Source: Oerskovia paurometabola (GTDB taxonomy: Bacteria > Actinomycetota > Actinomycetes > Actinomycetales > Cellulomonadaceae). From it: a stretch of 64,000 nucleotides of DNA. Position 1 is the first letter of the stretch. Each line of letters starts with the position of its first letter. The translations under genes and the position numbers were made by a program. The stretch is taken from assembly GCF_016907365.1 (NCBI RefSeq), contig NZ_JAFBBV010000001.1, positions 3,596,001 through 3,660,000 on the forward strand. Reading direction: 5' to 3'. Shown piece by piece: positions 43,455-52,369 of this stretch. Under the pieces are notes generated by a model that was given only the letters and a program-made list of their open reading frames with translations, ran no database searches and was not told the origin of the DNA.

Positions 43455-43825
43455 TCTCGCACGCTAACCGCCCGGTCGGCAGGATCGGGGACCGGCACGC
43501 CGTGGGCGGTGACTTCTGGTCGGTCACGGGGCCGAGGGCCGCGGACCGGGAGCTCTGAGGGGGGACGGCGCCTGCTACCTCGCGTGCGTCGTCGCACGGG
43601 GGGAGGGCCGGGAAGAGTATGAGGACGGTGCGCACCGCGCAGGGGGCAGGCGATACGCACCGTCAGAGATGATTCTGCAAGGTCTTCGCGCATTCGTCAA
43701 ATGTGAGGACGACCACGGTGACGCAGAGATGGACAAGCGTCCAGTTAGATGCGGCGGATTGTTCCTGGACGACCGAGCGGCGCCGTCGGGCCGAGGACCT
43801 CCCCCGGCCCGACCGCTCGCGGTGC
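43455..43825. other. Intergenic region upstream of the helicase-like gene
   Basis: No convincing gene. It holds a probable promoter for the helicase-like gene at 43672-43700 on the minus strand, with a ~210-base leader that is purine-rich near 43600. Local GC is somewhat lower around 43660-43740. Short open frames here lack codon bias. Confidence 0.6.
43672..43700 (-). promoter_or_regulatory. Putative promoter of the helicase-like gene
   Basis: TTGACG (43695-43700) and CAGAAT (43672-43677) on the minus strand, with a 17-base spacer, give a good sigma-70-type match about 220 bases upstream of the start codon. Confidence 0.45.
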
Positions 43826-44470
43826 TCAGCCGAAGAGCTTGGACCCGTGCTTGAGCAGGACGCCCGCGATCATCAGGACGACCCACGTCGCCGTCAGGAA
43901 CACGTCCGCGTCCGAGCGGACGAAGGACAGCGCACGCTCCTGCGCCCTGGCCGGCAGGTACAGGTTGCCCTCGATGATGTTCCAGTGCAGCAGCGTCATG
44001 AAGACGAGCGTCGTCGAGAGCGTGACCAGCAGGCACCAGGGGCACAGCGCGCCGATCACGAACATCGACTGGTAGAAGAGCCAGTAGGCGAAGATCAGGC
44101 CCAGCGCGTACACGACCTGTGCGGAGAACATGAACCAGCGCGGGAACCGCACCCCTCCCAGGCTCGCGACCGCGATCGTGATCACCACGGGCTCCGCGAT
44201 CAGCCCCAGGAACGCGTTGGGGAAGCCGAACAGCGACGACTGCCACGCGACCCCGACGGCACCGCAGGACAGGACCTCGTTGACGTTGCACGAGAGCTCG
44301 GCCGCGGGGTTCGCTGCGAGCAGGACCGCGTCGTAGGACAGGACGAACGAGGCGGTCAGGCTGATCAGCGCGGAGACCAGCATGGTGCCGAACACCCACT
44401 GCCTGCTGTGCCGGAACCCCTCGATGCCCGGCGGGTCGGTCCTACGGTCGTCGTGCAGAACGTCGCTCAT
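43826..44470 (-). CDS. Vitamin K epoxide reductase (VKOR) family protein
   Basis: A 214-residue integral membrane protein with about five helices. The loop cysteines are in LSCNVNEVLSCGAVG and the active-site CPWC is in VIGALCPWCLLVTL. Ser/Asn-rich FGFPNAFLGL, the quinone-side motif, is present. Bacterial VKOR reoxidises a DsbA-like partner and passes electrons to menaquinone, replacing DsbB. No DsbA gene is adjacent; the closest candidate in the window is the LRV-DsbA protein at 17659. ATG at 44468-44470 follows a GAAGGGC ribosome site. Confidence 0.93.
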   Translation of the reverse strand: MSDVLHDDRRTDPPGIEGFRHSRQWVFGTMLVSALISLTASFVLSYDAVLLAANPAAELSCNVNEVLSCGAVGVAWQSSLFGFPNAFLGLIAEPVVITIAVASLGGVRFPRWFMFSAQVVYALGLIFAYWLFYQSMFVIGALCPWCLLVTLSTTLVFMTLLHWNIIEGNLYLPARAQERALSFVRSDADVFLTATWVVLMIAGVLLKHGSKLFG

Positions 44471-45179
44471 GCGTGATGCCCTTCCGGCGATGGCCCCCGG
44501 CCATCCCCGGAAGCCCCTCCAGCCTAGAGGGGGCCGCCGCGCTGAACCCGCTGGTGGGGCGTCTCGCGGACGGGTCGCGATCAGCAGATGGACGAAGGTT
44601 TGTCGAAGGCCGAGAGCGGACGTGCGGTCCGACCGAGCGGGTCTTTGTCATCGGCCCCGTAAATGTGCATGGAGAACGGCTCATCAATGCGCGCGGCGAC
44701 AGCCAGAAATAGCACCCGGGGAACCGCGAGGCCGATGCACGGCGCCGTGGACATCGATTCCGGAAAGGTGCGACGAATCGTCTGCCCGCGATCGTGGAGG
44801 ATCCGTCGCCCCAGCCACGCCTCACCCTGGCGACCTTGGTGACACGTCGGCCCGGGCACGCCCCCAGGTCGGGGACATGAGGTCCGGTGATCGTTGCCCG
44901 TCCCGCCGGGGCTGCTCGGGGAATCGCCCACAAAAGTGGGCGCTGCCGAAAACTCGCACCCGGTCCGAGCCGTCCCGGATCTCCTACCGATCCGGCACCC
45001 GCCAGGAATTCGGTTCGCCTTTCAACTACTTTGAGCCGGTGCGGCGCGAGCCGCATTCGCCCGCCGCGCTGAAACCAGGCCGCCGCTGCGACCGGACGGC
45101 CCGGCGCGCACCTCCGTGCGCGCCGGTGTAGACCGGGAACCAGGGGTGCGCCGCACCCACCGGCAGCGAAGGAGCCGCC
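44471..45179. other. Low-GC intergenic island without a confident gene
   Basis: About 700 bases with clearly lower GC than its surroundings. A minus-strand frame (stop at 44581) ends in ARIDEPFSMHIYGADDKD and then DPLGRTARPLSAFDKPSS. It has mixed codon usage (third positions about two-thirds G/C) and no recognisable family. It may be a fragment of acquired DNA or a regulatory region. I do not call a gene. Confidence 0.4.
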
Positions 45180-46415
45180 ATGCCCATCGGGTACCTCGTG
45201 CCCGTCCTGCTCGTCGCCTGCTGCACGACGGCGTCGCTCACCCCCGCCCGCCGACCTCCTCGGCTGGGACGCCTCGCCTTCCGGATGAGCGTCCTCGTCA
45301 ACGAGCAGCCGTTCGCCCTGCTCCTCGCCCTCGGTGCGATCACGGCGGTCGCGGTCGCCGACGGCGACCTCGGGGCGCCGGGAGGACGCGTCACGCTCGT
45401 CCTGGCCGTGCTGACGGCGCTCGGCCTGCTCCTGGTCGCCCGACGCGGCCTGCGGGCGGCACCCGTGCTCGACCACGCCCTGGTCGACGACCTCCACGTG
45501 GGGCCGGGCACGGTCACGAACCGCCGCCTGCCCTGGACGCAGATCCTCCTGGCGCCGTTCGCGGTGCGCCGGCGCGACGTCGAGCGGCTGGCCGACCTCG
45601 CCTATGGCGAGGAAGTCGAGGGTGGGGTCGGCGGGGGCAGCGACGTCGGGGACGGCGGGGAGCCAGGTCGCCGGGAGCGCCGGCTCGACGTCTACCGCCC
45701 CCGGTCGCGTCCGGCCGACGGCCCGACTCTCGTCTACTTCCACGGCGGCGGCTACGTGAGCGGACGCAAGGAGCTCGAGGCCCGCGCGATGCTGTCGCGG
45801 CTCGCGAGCCGCGGGTGGGTGTGCGTGAGCGCGAACTACGGCCTGCGCCCGACGACGAACTTCCCCGGGCACCTGATCGACGCCAAGCGAGTGCTCGCCT
45901 GGGTCCGGGCCCACGGCGCCGAGCACGGGGCCGACACCTCCCGCGTCCTCGTCGCGGGCAGCTCCGCGGGCGCGCACCTCGCGTCCCTCGCGGCCCTCAC
46001 TCCCCGCGACCCTCGGTTCCAGCCCGGCTTCGAGGATGCCGACACCACCGTGGTCGGGGCCGTGTGCCTCTACGGCTACTTCGGCGAGTACTACGGCAGC
46101 GGCCGCGACCCGGGTGTCGAGTCGGCGCCGGGCGACTACCTGCGACCCGACGCGCCCCCGTTCCTCGTGGTGCACGGCGACCAGGACACCCTGGTCCCCG
46201 TCGAGGGGGCGCGGCACTTCGTCGCGGGACTGCGCGGAACCTCGACGAGCCCGGTCGTGTACGCCGAGCTACCCGGGGCGCAGCACGGGTTCGACCTGTT
46301 CCACTCGATGCGGTTCGACGCGGTCGTCACGGCGGTCGAGGAGTTCGCGGAGCAGGTGGTGGCGGCGCGGGACCGGGCGCCCGAGGTGCCGGTCGAGCGG
46401 CACGAGGAGCGGTGA
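45180..46415 (+). CDS. Alpha/beta hydrolase with N-terminal membrane segments
   Basis: A 411-residue protein. Three hydrophobic stretches in the first ~100 residues anchor it. The hydrolase domain follows, with YFHGGGYVSGRKELEARAML (oxyanion hole HGGG, about 181-200), VAGSSAGAHLASLAAL (nucleophile Ser in GSSAGA), FLVVHGDQDTLVP (Asp) and PGAQHGFDLFHS (His). This is the hormone-sensitive-lipase/BD-FAE type of esterase. The substrate is unknown; the active site could face either side of the membrane. ATG at 45180 has AAGGAG seven bases upstream. It has no operon partner and runs toward tRNA-Arg on the opposite strand. Confidence 0.88.
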   Translation: MPIGYLVPVLLVACCTTASLTPARRPPRLGRLAFRMSVLVNEQPFALLLALGAITAVAVADGDLGAPGGRVTLVLAVLTALGLLLVARRGLRAAPVLDHALVDDLHVGPGTVTNRRLPWTQILLAPFAVRRRDVERLADLAYGEEVEGGVGGGSDVGDGGEPGRRERRLDVYRPRSRPADGPTLVYFHGGGYVSGRKELEARAMLSRLASRGWVCVSANYGLRPTTNFPGHLIDAKRVLAWVRAHGAEHGADTSRVLVAGSSAGAHLASLAALTPRDPRFQPGFEDADTTVVGAVCLYGYFGEYYGSGRDPGVESAPGDYLRPDAPPFLVVHGDQDTLVPVEGARHFVAGLRGTSTSPVVYAELPGAQHGFDLFHSMRFDAVVTAVEEFAEQVVAARDRAPEVPVERHEER

Positions 46416-46450
46416 GACGGGCGATCCCGACCTGATGCCGCGGGGTGTGG

Positions 46451-46526
46451 TGGTGCGCCTGGCCAGATTCGAACTGGCGACACCCGCTTTAGGAGAGCGG
46501 TGCTCTATCCCCTGAGCTACAGGCGC
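46451..46526 (-). tRNA. tRNA-Arg (anticodon CCT)
   Basis: A complete cloverleaf on the minus strand: acceptor GCGCCTG with CAGGCGC, a D-arm GCTCAGGGGATAGAGC, anticodon stem-loop CCGCTCTCCTAAAGCGG with anticodon CCT, and a T-arm TGGCCAGTTCGAATCTGGCCA-like stem. A73 is followed by encoded CCA. It reads the rare AGG codon. Confidence 0.96.
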
Positions 46527-46572
46527 GTGGGCGCGAACACGGCGGATCGGGCCCGGTGGGACGCCCGACAGC

Positions 46573-47643
46573 CTAGCGTCCCGGCCCGGCAGTGTCCCAA
46601 CCCGCGCGCTCCACGAGCCCGATCGCGTACTCGGGCCAGAACGTGCCGGCGGCCGGGTCGCCGCGGTCGCACTCGCCGTCGGACTCGCCGGGGACCTTGA
46701 TCCAGAGGTACGCGTCGAGGGCGCTGCCGTCGTCGACCGCACCGGGCTTCTCTCCGAGCGCCCGACCTGCGGGGTTGCACCAGTCGAGCGGCCCGTCGCC
46801 CAGGGGCCCGAGCCCGTTGCGCGACGTGTCGACGACGTAGTGCGTCCCGAGGAGCGCGGCGAGCCGGTCGGCGTAGGCGCGCTCGTCGGCCGTGGTGCGG
46901 TAGTTGGAGACGTTGGTCGCGAAGCCGCGGGCGTCGTCGATCCCGGCCTGCCGCAGCCGGTCGGCCATGGTCGGTGCGTCGACCCACGCCGAGTTCCCGG
47001 CGTCGAGGTACACGCTCGCGCCCGCGTCCGCGAGCGCGGCGGTGGCCTGGCGCAGGAGCCCGGCGCGGTCGCCCTGCTCAGGGCACGCACCGAGGTCGGG
47101 CAGGGCGTCGGGTTCGAGCACGACGGCGGTGCGTGTGCCGCGCAGCCCGTCGGCGACCGCCTGGACGAACGCCGGGTACTCCTCGGGGGTCAGGCCGCCC
47201 GCGGAGAAGGACCCGCAGTCGCGGGCCGGGATCGCGTAGAGCGTGACGATGCCGGTGCGTCCGGCCTGGTTGGCGGCGGTCGCGTAGTCGCGCACGAGGG
47301 TCTCGGCCTCCGCCGGCGCGAACCAGTCCCCGACCCACAGGGACGCGCCCGCCTCGCTGATGACGTCGAGCGCCGCGGCGGCGTCGGGGTCGCTCGTCCG
47401 GAGCGCCTCGGCGGCGCGCACGGACTGCATGTCCGGGTGGGCGTAGGGCGCGCCTGCCAGGAAGGGGTTCGCGTCGGCGCCGACGGGCTCGACGGGGTCC
47501 GCCGGGGGGGCCTCGACCGCGGTGGCCTCGGGCTGCGTCTCGGCGGGCTCGGACACCCCGGGAGAGCACGCCCCGAGCCCGACGGCGAGGATCGCCGCCC
47601 CGAGCGTGGTCGCGGTCAGGTGCCGGTCGGCTCGCGCGCGCAT
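46573..47643 (-). CDS. Glycoside hydrolase family 6 lipoprotein (cellulase type)
   Basis: About 356 residues. The lipobox VGLGACSP (Cys near residue 25) predicts surface anchoring. After an acidic Pro/Glu-rich linker the GH6 barrel shows SLWVGDWF, TLYAIPARDCGSFSAGG, VVLEPDALPDL (catalytic acid Asp in the family's xEPD), VYLDAGNSAWV, ATNVSNYRTT, HYVVDTSRNGLGP and LWIKVPGESDGECD. It has no separate cellulose-binding module, so this is a compact enzyme. GH6 members cleave beta-1,4-glucan with inversion. ATG at 47641-47643. It lies upstream of tRNA-Arg on the same strand. Confidence 0.93.
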   Translation of the reverse strand: MRARADRHLTATTLGAAILAVGLGACSPGVSEPAETQPEATAVEAPPADPVEPVGADANPFLAGAPYAHPDMQSVRAAEALRTSDPDAAAALDVISEAGASLWVGDWFAPAEAETLVRDYATAANQAGRTGIVTLYAIPARDCGSFSAGGLTPEEYPAFVQAVADGLRGTRTAVVLEPDALPDLGACPEQGDRAGLLRQATAALADAGASVYLDAGNSAWVDAPTMADRLRQAGIDDARGFATNVSNYRTTADERAYADRLAALLGTHYVVDTSRNGLGPLGDGPLDWCNPAGRALGEKPGAVDDGSALDAYLWIKVPGESDGECDRGDPAAGTFWPEYAIGLVERAGWDTAGPGR

Positions 47644-47790
47644 GTGTCCCCTGTCGTGGTGCGGAGCGCGGCATGCCGGGCGAGGCAGGCCGCGGTCGGT
47701 GGGGTCGACCCTGCTCCTTCGGGTGCCACCGGCTGCAGGCACGCTACGTCGTCGGGGGCGACGCTGCGCCGTCGTCCCACCGTGGTGCCC

Positions 47791-47838
47791 GGTCGTCAGA
47801 ACGAGCGTGAGCCCTGGCTCACGCTCGTTCTGACGACC
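47791..47838. terminator. Terminator of the efflux operon, repeated palindrome family A
   Basis: A perfect inverted repeat of about 20 bp. Its core arms (GTCAGAACGAGCGTG at 47795-47809 and its complement at 47820-47834) are identical to those at 20275-20314. It lies 12 bases after the stop of the permease gene. Confidence 0.85.
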
Positions 47839-47849
47839 CGCCGGGCGGG

Positions 47850-49049
47850 TCAGACCGCCGTGAGCGCCTCCGTGGGGGACATCCGTGCTGCCCTGACCGC
47901 GGGGTAGAGGCCCGCGACCGCGCCGATCCCGAGCGTCGCGACGAGCCCGCCCACCACGACCACGGGCGGGACGGAGACCGGCCACTCCTGGGACGTGGCG
48001 TACCCGGCCGTGATACCGATCCCGATCAGGACCCCGGCGGCCCCGCCCATGAGCGAGAGCACCAGCGACTCCACGAGGAACTGCCCGCGGATCTGACCCC
48101 GGGTCGCGCCGAGCGAGCGGCGCAGGCCGATCTCGGCGCGTCGTTCGAGGACCGAGATGACCATGGTGTTCGCGACCCCGATCCCGCCCACGAGCAGCGC
48201 GACCGCCCCGAGCCCGACGAGCAGTCCCGTGAACGCCTCGTCGGTGGCCTGCTGGGCCGCGAGCGCGTCGGACGGGCGTGAGACGTCGACCTCGTTGGGC
48301 GCCTGCGGGTTGGCCGTGGCGCCGAGGACACCGCGGACCTGCTCGACGGCGTCCTCGCGGGTGCGCGTGTAGATCATGGTCGGCAGCTCGTCCCAGTCCA
48401 GGTAGGTCACCGCGGCCTCGCGACCCACGAGCGCACCCAGGTCCATCTCCGCGGCGAGCGGCACGGGGTCGAGGATGCCCACGACCGTGAACCACTCGCC
48501 GCCGATCCACACCTTGACGGCCGGGTCCGGCGTCGTGATCCCCAGGCGCTTCGCGGTCGTGTGCCCCAGGACGACGGCCGGGTACCGCGCCGTCGCCTCC
48601 GAGAGCCAGGCGCCGTCCGCGACCGTGCCACCGACGGACTCGAGCAGGTCGAGGTCCGCCGCGTAGACGCCGATACCTCCCGACTCCCCCGTCGGGACCA
48701 GGTCCGAGCGGTACGCCTTGGCGTCGAGCTGGGCTACCGACGTCGCGTTCTCGACCGGGGCGATCCGCCGCACCATCTCGACGGACTCGGGCGGCAGGGT
48801 CGCGGCCTCCCCGAACAGGTCGGTCCCGGGCGCGACGCGCAGGAGGTTCGTCCCGAGGGCCGTGAGCGTCCGGTCGAGCTCTGCCCTCGACGAGCTCGAG
48901 ATCCCGACGACCGCGACCATCGCCGCGATGCCGATCGCGATGCCCAGGGCCGAGAGCACGGCCCGCAGCGGGCGGGTGCGCAGCCCGGTCGCGCCGACGC
49001 GCAGGACGTCGGGCGGGCCGAGGCGCGCGGGGCGCAGCGTGGTCAGCAC
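47850..49049 (-). CDS. MacB/FtsX-type ABC transporter permease
   Basis: A 399-residue permease. The first helix is preceded by [20 protein letters not shown], then a large extracytoplasmic MacB-like domain (about 50-250). Three C-terminal helices include [41 protein letters not shown] (the family's coupling-helix region) and [16 protein letters not shown]. Members are mechanotransmitters or exporters of peptides, macrolides or lipoproteins. The GTG start overlaps the ATPase gene by seven bases, so it is the last gene of the lipoprotein-adaptor-ATPase-permease operon. Confidence 0.93.
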   Translation of the reverse strand: MLTTLRPARLGPPDVLRVGATGLRTRPLRAVLSALGIAIGIAAMVAVVGISSSSRAELDRTLTALGTNLLRVAPGTDLFGEAATLPPESVEMVRRIAPVENATSVAQLDAKAYRSDLVPTGESGGIGVYAADLDLLESVGGTVADGAWLSEATARYPAVVLGHTTAKRLGITTPDPAVKVWIGGEWFTVVGILDPVPLAAEMDLGALVGREAAVTYLDWDELPTMIYTRTREDAVEQVRGVLGATANPQAPNEVDVSRPSDALAAQQATDEAFTGLLVGLGAVALLVGGIGVANTMVISVLERRAEIGLRRSLGATRGQIRGQFLVESLVLSLMGGAAGVLIGIGITAGYATSQEWPVSVPPVVVVGGLVATLGIGAVAGLYPAVRAARMSPTEALTAV

Positions 49050-49885
49050 GGTGCCTCCTCGTCGGTCGCCGTCGCCGGGACGTTCGCGAGGACGGTTCCC
49101 GCACCGCTCGGGGGCAGGGTGCCGTCCGCGACGATCTCGCCGTCGCGCATCGCGACCTGCCGGGGCAGGGAGGCTGCGAGCTCGCGGTCGTGCGTGATGA
49201 TGACGACCGTCGTCCCGGCCGCGTTGAGACCCTGCAGCACGCCCATGACGCCGGCCCCGGCGGCCGTGTCGAGCGCGCCCGTGGGTTCGTCGGCGAGCAG
49301 CAGGGGCGGGTCCCCGACGACGGCGCGCGCGATCGCGACGCGCTGCTTCTCGCCGCCCGACAGCTCGTGCGGGCGGTGCGTCGACCGGTGTCCGAGCCCC
49401 ACGCGCTCGAGCGCCTCGGCGGCCCGACGGCGTCGCTCGCGTCGCCCGACGCCCCGGTACAGCAGCCCGTCGGCGACGTTGTCGAGGGCCGAGACCCCGA
49501 CCGCCAGGTGGAACTGCTGGAAGACGAACCCGATGCGGCTCGCGCGCAGCGCGGACACCTCGCGGTCGTCGAGGTCCTCGACGAGGAAGTCGTCGATCAG
49601 GACCCGGCCCGAGGTGGGCCGGTCGAGCGTCCCGATGACGTTGAGCATGGTCGACTTCCCCGAGCCCGACGGCCCCACGATCGCGAGCAGCTCGCCGCGG
49701 TGGACGTCCAGGTGGACGTCGCGCAGCGCGGCGACCCCGCCCGGGAAGACCCGGGAGACCTCGTGCAGGGTCACGACGGGCCCGCCGCCCGCGCCGGGGT
49801 CGGTGCCCGGCGAGCCCGCGCCCGTGGCGGTGCCCCAGGTCTGCGGGTGGGCGACGGCGTCGCGCGCCACGGCGAGCGCGCTCAC
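49043..49885 (-). CDS. MacB-type ABC transporter ATP-binding protein
   Basis: About 280 residues. An N-terminal stretch of ~35 residues is Gly/Pro-rich. The cassette has Walker [15 protein letters not shown]-loop FVFQQFHL, signature [18 protein letters not shown], Walker [13 protein letters not shown] and the switch IITHDRELA. This is the LolD/MacB subfamily that works with FtsX-like permeases. GTG at 49883-49885 overlaps the adaptor stop by four bases (GTGA), and the 3' end overlaps the permease start. Cytosolic, energising the permease. Confidence 0.94.
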   Translation of the reverse strand: MSALAVARDAVAHPQTWGTATGAGSPGTDPGAGGGPVVTLHEVSRVFPGGVAALRDVHLDVHRGELLAIVGPSGSGKSTMLNVIGTLDRPTSGRVLIDDFLVEDLDDREVSALRASRIGFVFQQFHLAVGVSALDNVADGLLYRGVGRRERRRRAAEALERVGLGHRSTHRPHELSGGEKQRVAIARAVVGDPPLLLADEPTGALDTAAGAGVMGVLQGLNAAGTTVVIITHDRELAASLPRQVAMRDGEIVADGTLPPSGAGTVLANVPATATDEEAPC

Positions 49886-50988
49886 GACGGCATCCCGACG
49901 ACGTCGCCCTCGACCACGTCGCCCGTGATCTCGACGCTCCCGTCGGCGAACATCCCGGTCTCCACGGCCACGATCCGGCTCGTGCCGTCCTCGACGACCT
50001 CGACCCCGTACCCGCCCTCGGCGAGCGCGAGGAGCGCCGCGACGGGCACGGTGAGGACGTCGGGGCGCTCGGCCGCGACGAACGTGACCTTGACCGAGCC
50101 GGGGTCGGCGTCGGTCCCGTCGGGGAGCGTCACGGTCACGGGGACCGTGGTCTTGTCGGAGGCGCCGGGCATGCCGCTCTCGTCCTCGACGACCTCGGGA
50201 CTCCCGACGGCGGAGACCACCGCTTCCGTCGTCGCACCTCCCGGCAGCTCGACCGTCACGGTGCCGCCCTCGACGGCCCGGTCGCGGTCGCTGATGTCGA
50301 GGTCGACCGAGATCGCCCGGTCGACACCCGTCGTCGTGAGGATCTCCGCGGCAGCGGCGTCCCCGACGCGCACCTTCAGGGCGTCGACCCGCACCGGTCC
50401 CTCGGCCACGAGGACGTCGGACGGACCGACCGTGCCCGTCTTCTCGACGCCGCGGTCCTTCTGCCACTTCGTGACCGCCTGGGCGGTCGAGCCCGTGAAC
50501 TTCGTGTCCACGGTGAAGCCCGTGTAGCCGAGGGCCTTGAGGTTCTCCTCGAGCTGGCGCACGTCCTCGCCCTCGGCGCCCGTGCCCAGCTCGCGGTACA
50601 CGGGCAGCGTGCCGAGCAGGAGCACGGTCGGGCGTTCGTCGACCTTGAAGAGCACTCCCCCACGGTCGACGACGTCGCCCACGCCCGGCAGCCACGTCAC
50701 CGTCCCCCCACCGTCGGCTCCGCCGGCCCCCTGGTACCCGCGAGCGACGGCCTCGCCGTGGCCGAGCGTGCCCTTGACCGTCGAGCGCTGCACGAGGGTC
50801 TGCCGGGTCACGGTCGCGGTCTCCTCGGGACCGGTCGCGGCGGGTGCCGGGACGTCCCCGCGGCCGAACCCCGTCAGTGCCAGCACGATGCCCGCGCCGA
50901 TCACCACGGTGCCCACGATCCCACCGACCACCAGCCCGCGGCGGCGCTTCGGAGCGGGCGCCCCGGGCACCGCGCTCCGGCGGCTCAC
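49882..50988 (-). CDS. Efflux adaptor with peptidoglycan-binding domain
   Basis: About 368 residues. A short N-terminal tail and one membrane helix (about 20-42) are followed by a periplasmic-adaptor-like beta domain split by a PG_binding_1 module ([20 protein letters not shown] and [20 protein letters not shown]). Further beta-barrel segments follow ([39 protein letters not shown]). This build is common in Gram-positive MacA-like partners of MacB permeases. GTG at 50986-50988 has a strong GGAGGTG site and overlaps the lipoprotein stop by four bases. Confidence 0.9.
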   Translation of the reverse strand: MSRRSAVPGAPAPKRRRGLVVGGIVGTVVIGAGIVLALTGFGRGDVPAPAATGPEETATVTRQTLVQRSTVKGTLGHGEAVARGYQGAGGADGGGTVTWLPGVGDVVDRGGVLFKVDERPTVLLLGTLPVYRELGTGAEGEDVRQLEENLKALGYTGFTVDTKFTGSTAQAVTKWQKDRGVEKTGTVGPSDVLVAEGPVRVDALKVRVGDAAAAEILTTTGVDRAISVDLDISDRDRAVEGGTVTVELPGGATTEAVVSAVGSPEVVEDESGMPGASDKTTVPVTVTLPDGTDADPGSVKVTFVAAERPDVLTVPVAALLALAEGGYGVEVVEDGTSRIVAVETGMFADGSVEITGDVVEGDVVGMPS

Positions 50989-51599
50989 TCGCCACCTCCG
51001 GGCACGCTCTCGAAGACACCGAGCCCGGCGGACCCAGGCTCGTTGCACGCTTCGAGCGCGGCCTCGAAGGCCGCGATGTCGTCACCCACCTCGCCGGCCG
51101 CGGTCATCCCGCCGTTCGGGTCCGGGTCGGGCATGTCCATGCCGTGCTCGCGCATGCACTTGGCGAACTCACGCTGGGCCTCGAGGTCCTCGGGGGTCAT
51201 CTTCAGGGGCTCCCCGCCGTTCGGCATGAACTCCCTGCAGGCGTCGAAGGCCGCGTCCATCTCGTCCATGCTGCCCGCCTCGGCGGTGCCCGACGTGACC
51301 GACAGCCCCCCGTCGGTGTCCGGGTCGGGCATGTCGATGCCGTTGTCGCGCATGCAGCTCGCGAACTGTCGTGCCATGTCGTCGCGCTCGGCGTCGGTCA
51401 TGTCCTCGAACGACTTCTTGTCCTCCGCCTGGCCGGTCTCGCCCTTCCCGCCGCCGGCGCTCGCGACGTCCGGGGCGTCGTCGGGCGCGCAGGCCGAGAG
51501 CGTGACCGTGAGCAGGGCGACGACGAAGGCCGCGGCGGCCGAGCGACGGCGCGCCACGGGGCGGGCCGTCCCACCAGGGCGGGTCTGGGAGCTGTTCAT
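50985..51599 (-). CDS. Lipoprotein with duplicated CMR-DMPDPD motif
   Basis: A 204-residue protein. The lipobox VTLSACAP (Cys near residue 37) predicts lipid anchoring. Two repeats follow: [20 protein letters not shown] and [20 protein letters not shown], each with a downstream Cys ([14 protein letters not shown] and [10 protein letters not shown]). The four Cys could pair as two disulfides, and the acidic MPDPD loops could bind metal. I recognise the motif from actinobacterial efflux loci, but no function is known to me. It is the first gene of the operon, and ATG at 51597-51599 is followed by a signal sequence. It may sense or buffer the exported compound. Confidence 0.85.
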   Translation of the reverse strand: MNSSQTRPGGTARPVARRRSAAAAFVVALLTVTLSACAPDDAPDVASAGGGKGETGQAEDKKSFEDMTDAERDDMARQFASCMRDNGIDMPDPDTDGGLSVTSGTAEAGSMDEMDAAFDACREFMPNGGEPLKMTPEDLEAQREFAKCMREHGMDMPDPDPNGGMTAAGEVGDDIAAFEAALEACNEPGSAGLGVFESVPGGGE

Positions 51600-51647
51600 G
51601 ATGATCCTCACGTCGGGAACGGGTTCAGGAGCAGTCCACCCGACTCC

Positions 51648-51690
51648 CTGTGAGGCCCTCGTGAGCCGCGACCTCACAGAGATCTCACAG
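51648..51690. promoter_or_regulatory. Paired direct repeats between the efflux operon and its two-component genes
   Basis: CTCACAG occurs at 51673-51679 and 51684-51690, an 11-base period typical of OmpR/PhoB-type regulators. In the opposite orientation, CTGTGAG (51648-51654) is followed 11 bases later by a partial copy TCGTGAG (51659-51665). The sites sit between divergent starts, so the response regulator probably controls both directions. Confidence 0.6.
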
Positions 51691-51712
51691 TGCTCACCGT
51701 CATGCTCCTGGT

Positions 51713-52369
51713 GTGCGAGTACTGGTGGTGGAGGACGAGGAGCTCATCGCGCAGGCCGTCGCGACGGGCCTGCGACGCCTCGCGATGGCGGTCGACGTCG
51801 CGCTCGACGGGCACGAGGCCCTGGCCCGGATCGACGCGAACGCGTACGACGTCGTCGTGCTCGACCGGGACCTGCCGGGCGTCCACGGCGACGACGTGTG
51901 CCGGGCGATCGTGGCCTCGGACGGGGACTCGCGCGTCCTCATGCTCACGGCGTCGGGCGGCGTGCTGGACAGGGTGACCGGGCTCGACCTCGGCGCCGAC
52001 GACTACCTCGTCAAGCCGTTCGCGTTTGCCGAGCTGAGCGCCCGCGTCCGCGCCCTGGGACGCCGCGCCCGGCCGGCCGCCCCACCCGTGCTCGAACGCT
52101 CGGGACTGCGCCTCGACACGAGCCGGCACGAGGTCTACCGCGAGGGCACGTTCGTGCACCTGTCGCGCAAGGAGTTCGGCGTCCTCGAGGAGCTGCTGCG
52201 CGCCGACGGACGGCCGGTGTCGGCCGAGCACCTCCTCGAGAAGGTGTGGGACGAGAACATCGACCCCTTCACGGGCGTCGTGCGCTTCACCATCAAGCAG
52301 CTGCGCCGCAAGCTCGGGGAGGCGTCGCTCGTCGAGACCGTCACGGGCGTCGGGTACCGGGTCCCGTGA
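51713..52369 (+). CDS. OmpR-family response regulator
   Basis: A 218-residue DNA-binding regulator. The receiver domain (1-115) has the acidic EDEE cluster, the phospho-acceptor Asp in VVVLDRDLPG (about residue 51), LTASGG and LVKPFAF with the conserved Lys. The winged helix-turn-helix (about 125-216) includes LSRKEFGVLEELLRADGRPV, WDENIDPFTGVVRFTIKQLR and VTGVGYRVP. GTG at 51713 is the normal family start. Its stop overlaps the kinase start by four bases. Divergent from the MacB-type operon and preceded by its probable binding sites. Confidence 0.95.
   Translation: MRVLVVEDEELIAQAVATGLRRLAMAVDVALDGHEALARIDANAYDVVVLDRDLPGVHGDDVCRAIVASDGDSRVLMLTASGGVLDRVTGLDLGADDYLVKPFAFAELSARVRALGRRARPAAPPVLERSGLRLDTSRHEVYREGTFVHLSRKEFGVLEELLRADGRPVSAEHLLEKVWDENIDPFTGVVRFTIKQLRRKLGEASLVETVTGVGYRVP

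Noticed and set aside
40165..43635. An 1156-codon minus-strand frame overlapping the helicase-like gene
   Set aside because: Shadow frame with an Arg/Pro/Ala-rich product and no recognisable motif.
44581..44931. A 116-codon minus-strand frame in the low-GC island
   Set aside because: No family match, no ribosome site and mixed codon use; kept only as an observation.
46136..46570. Open frames across tRNA-Arg
   Set aside because: Same artefact: translation of a tRNA gene and its flank.
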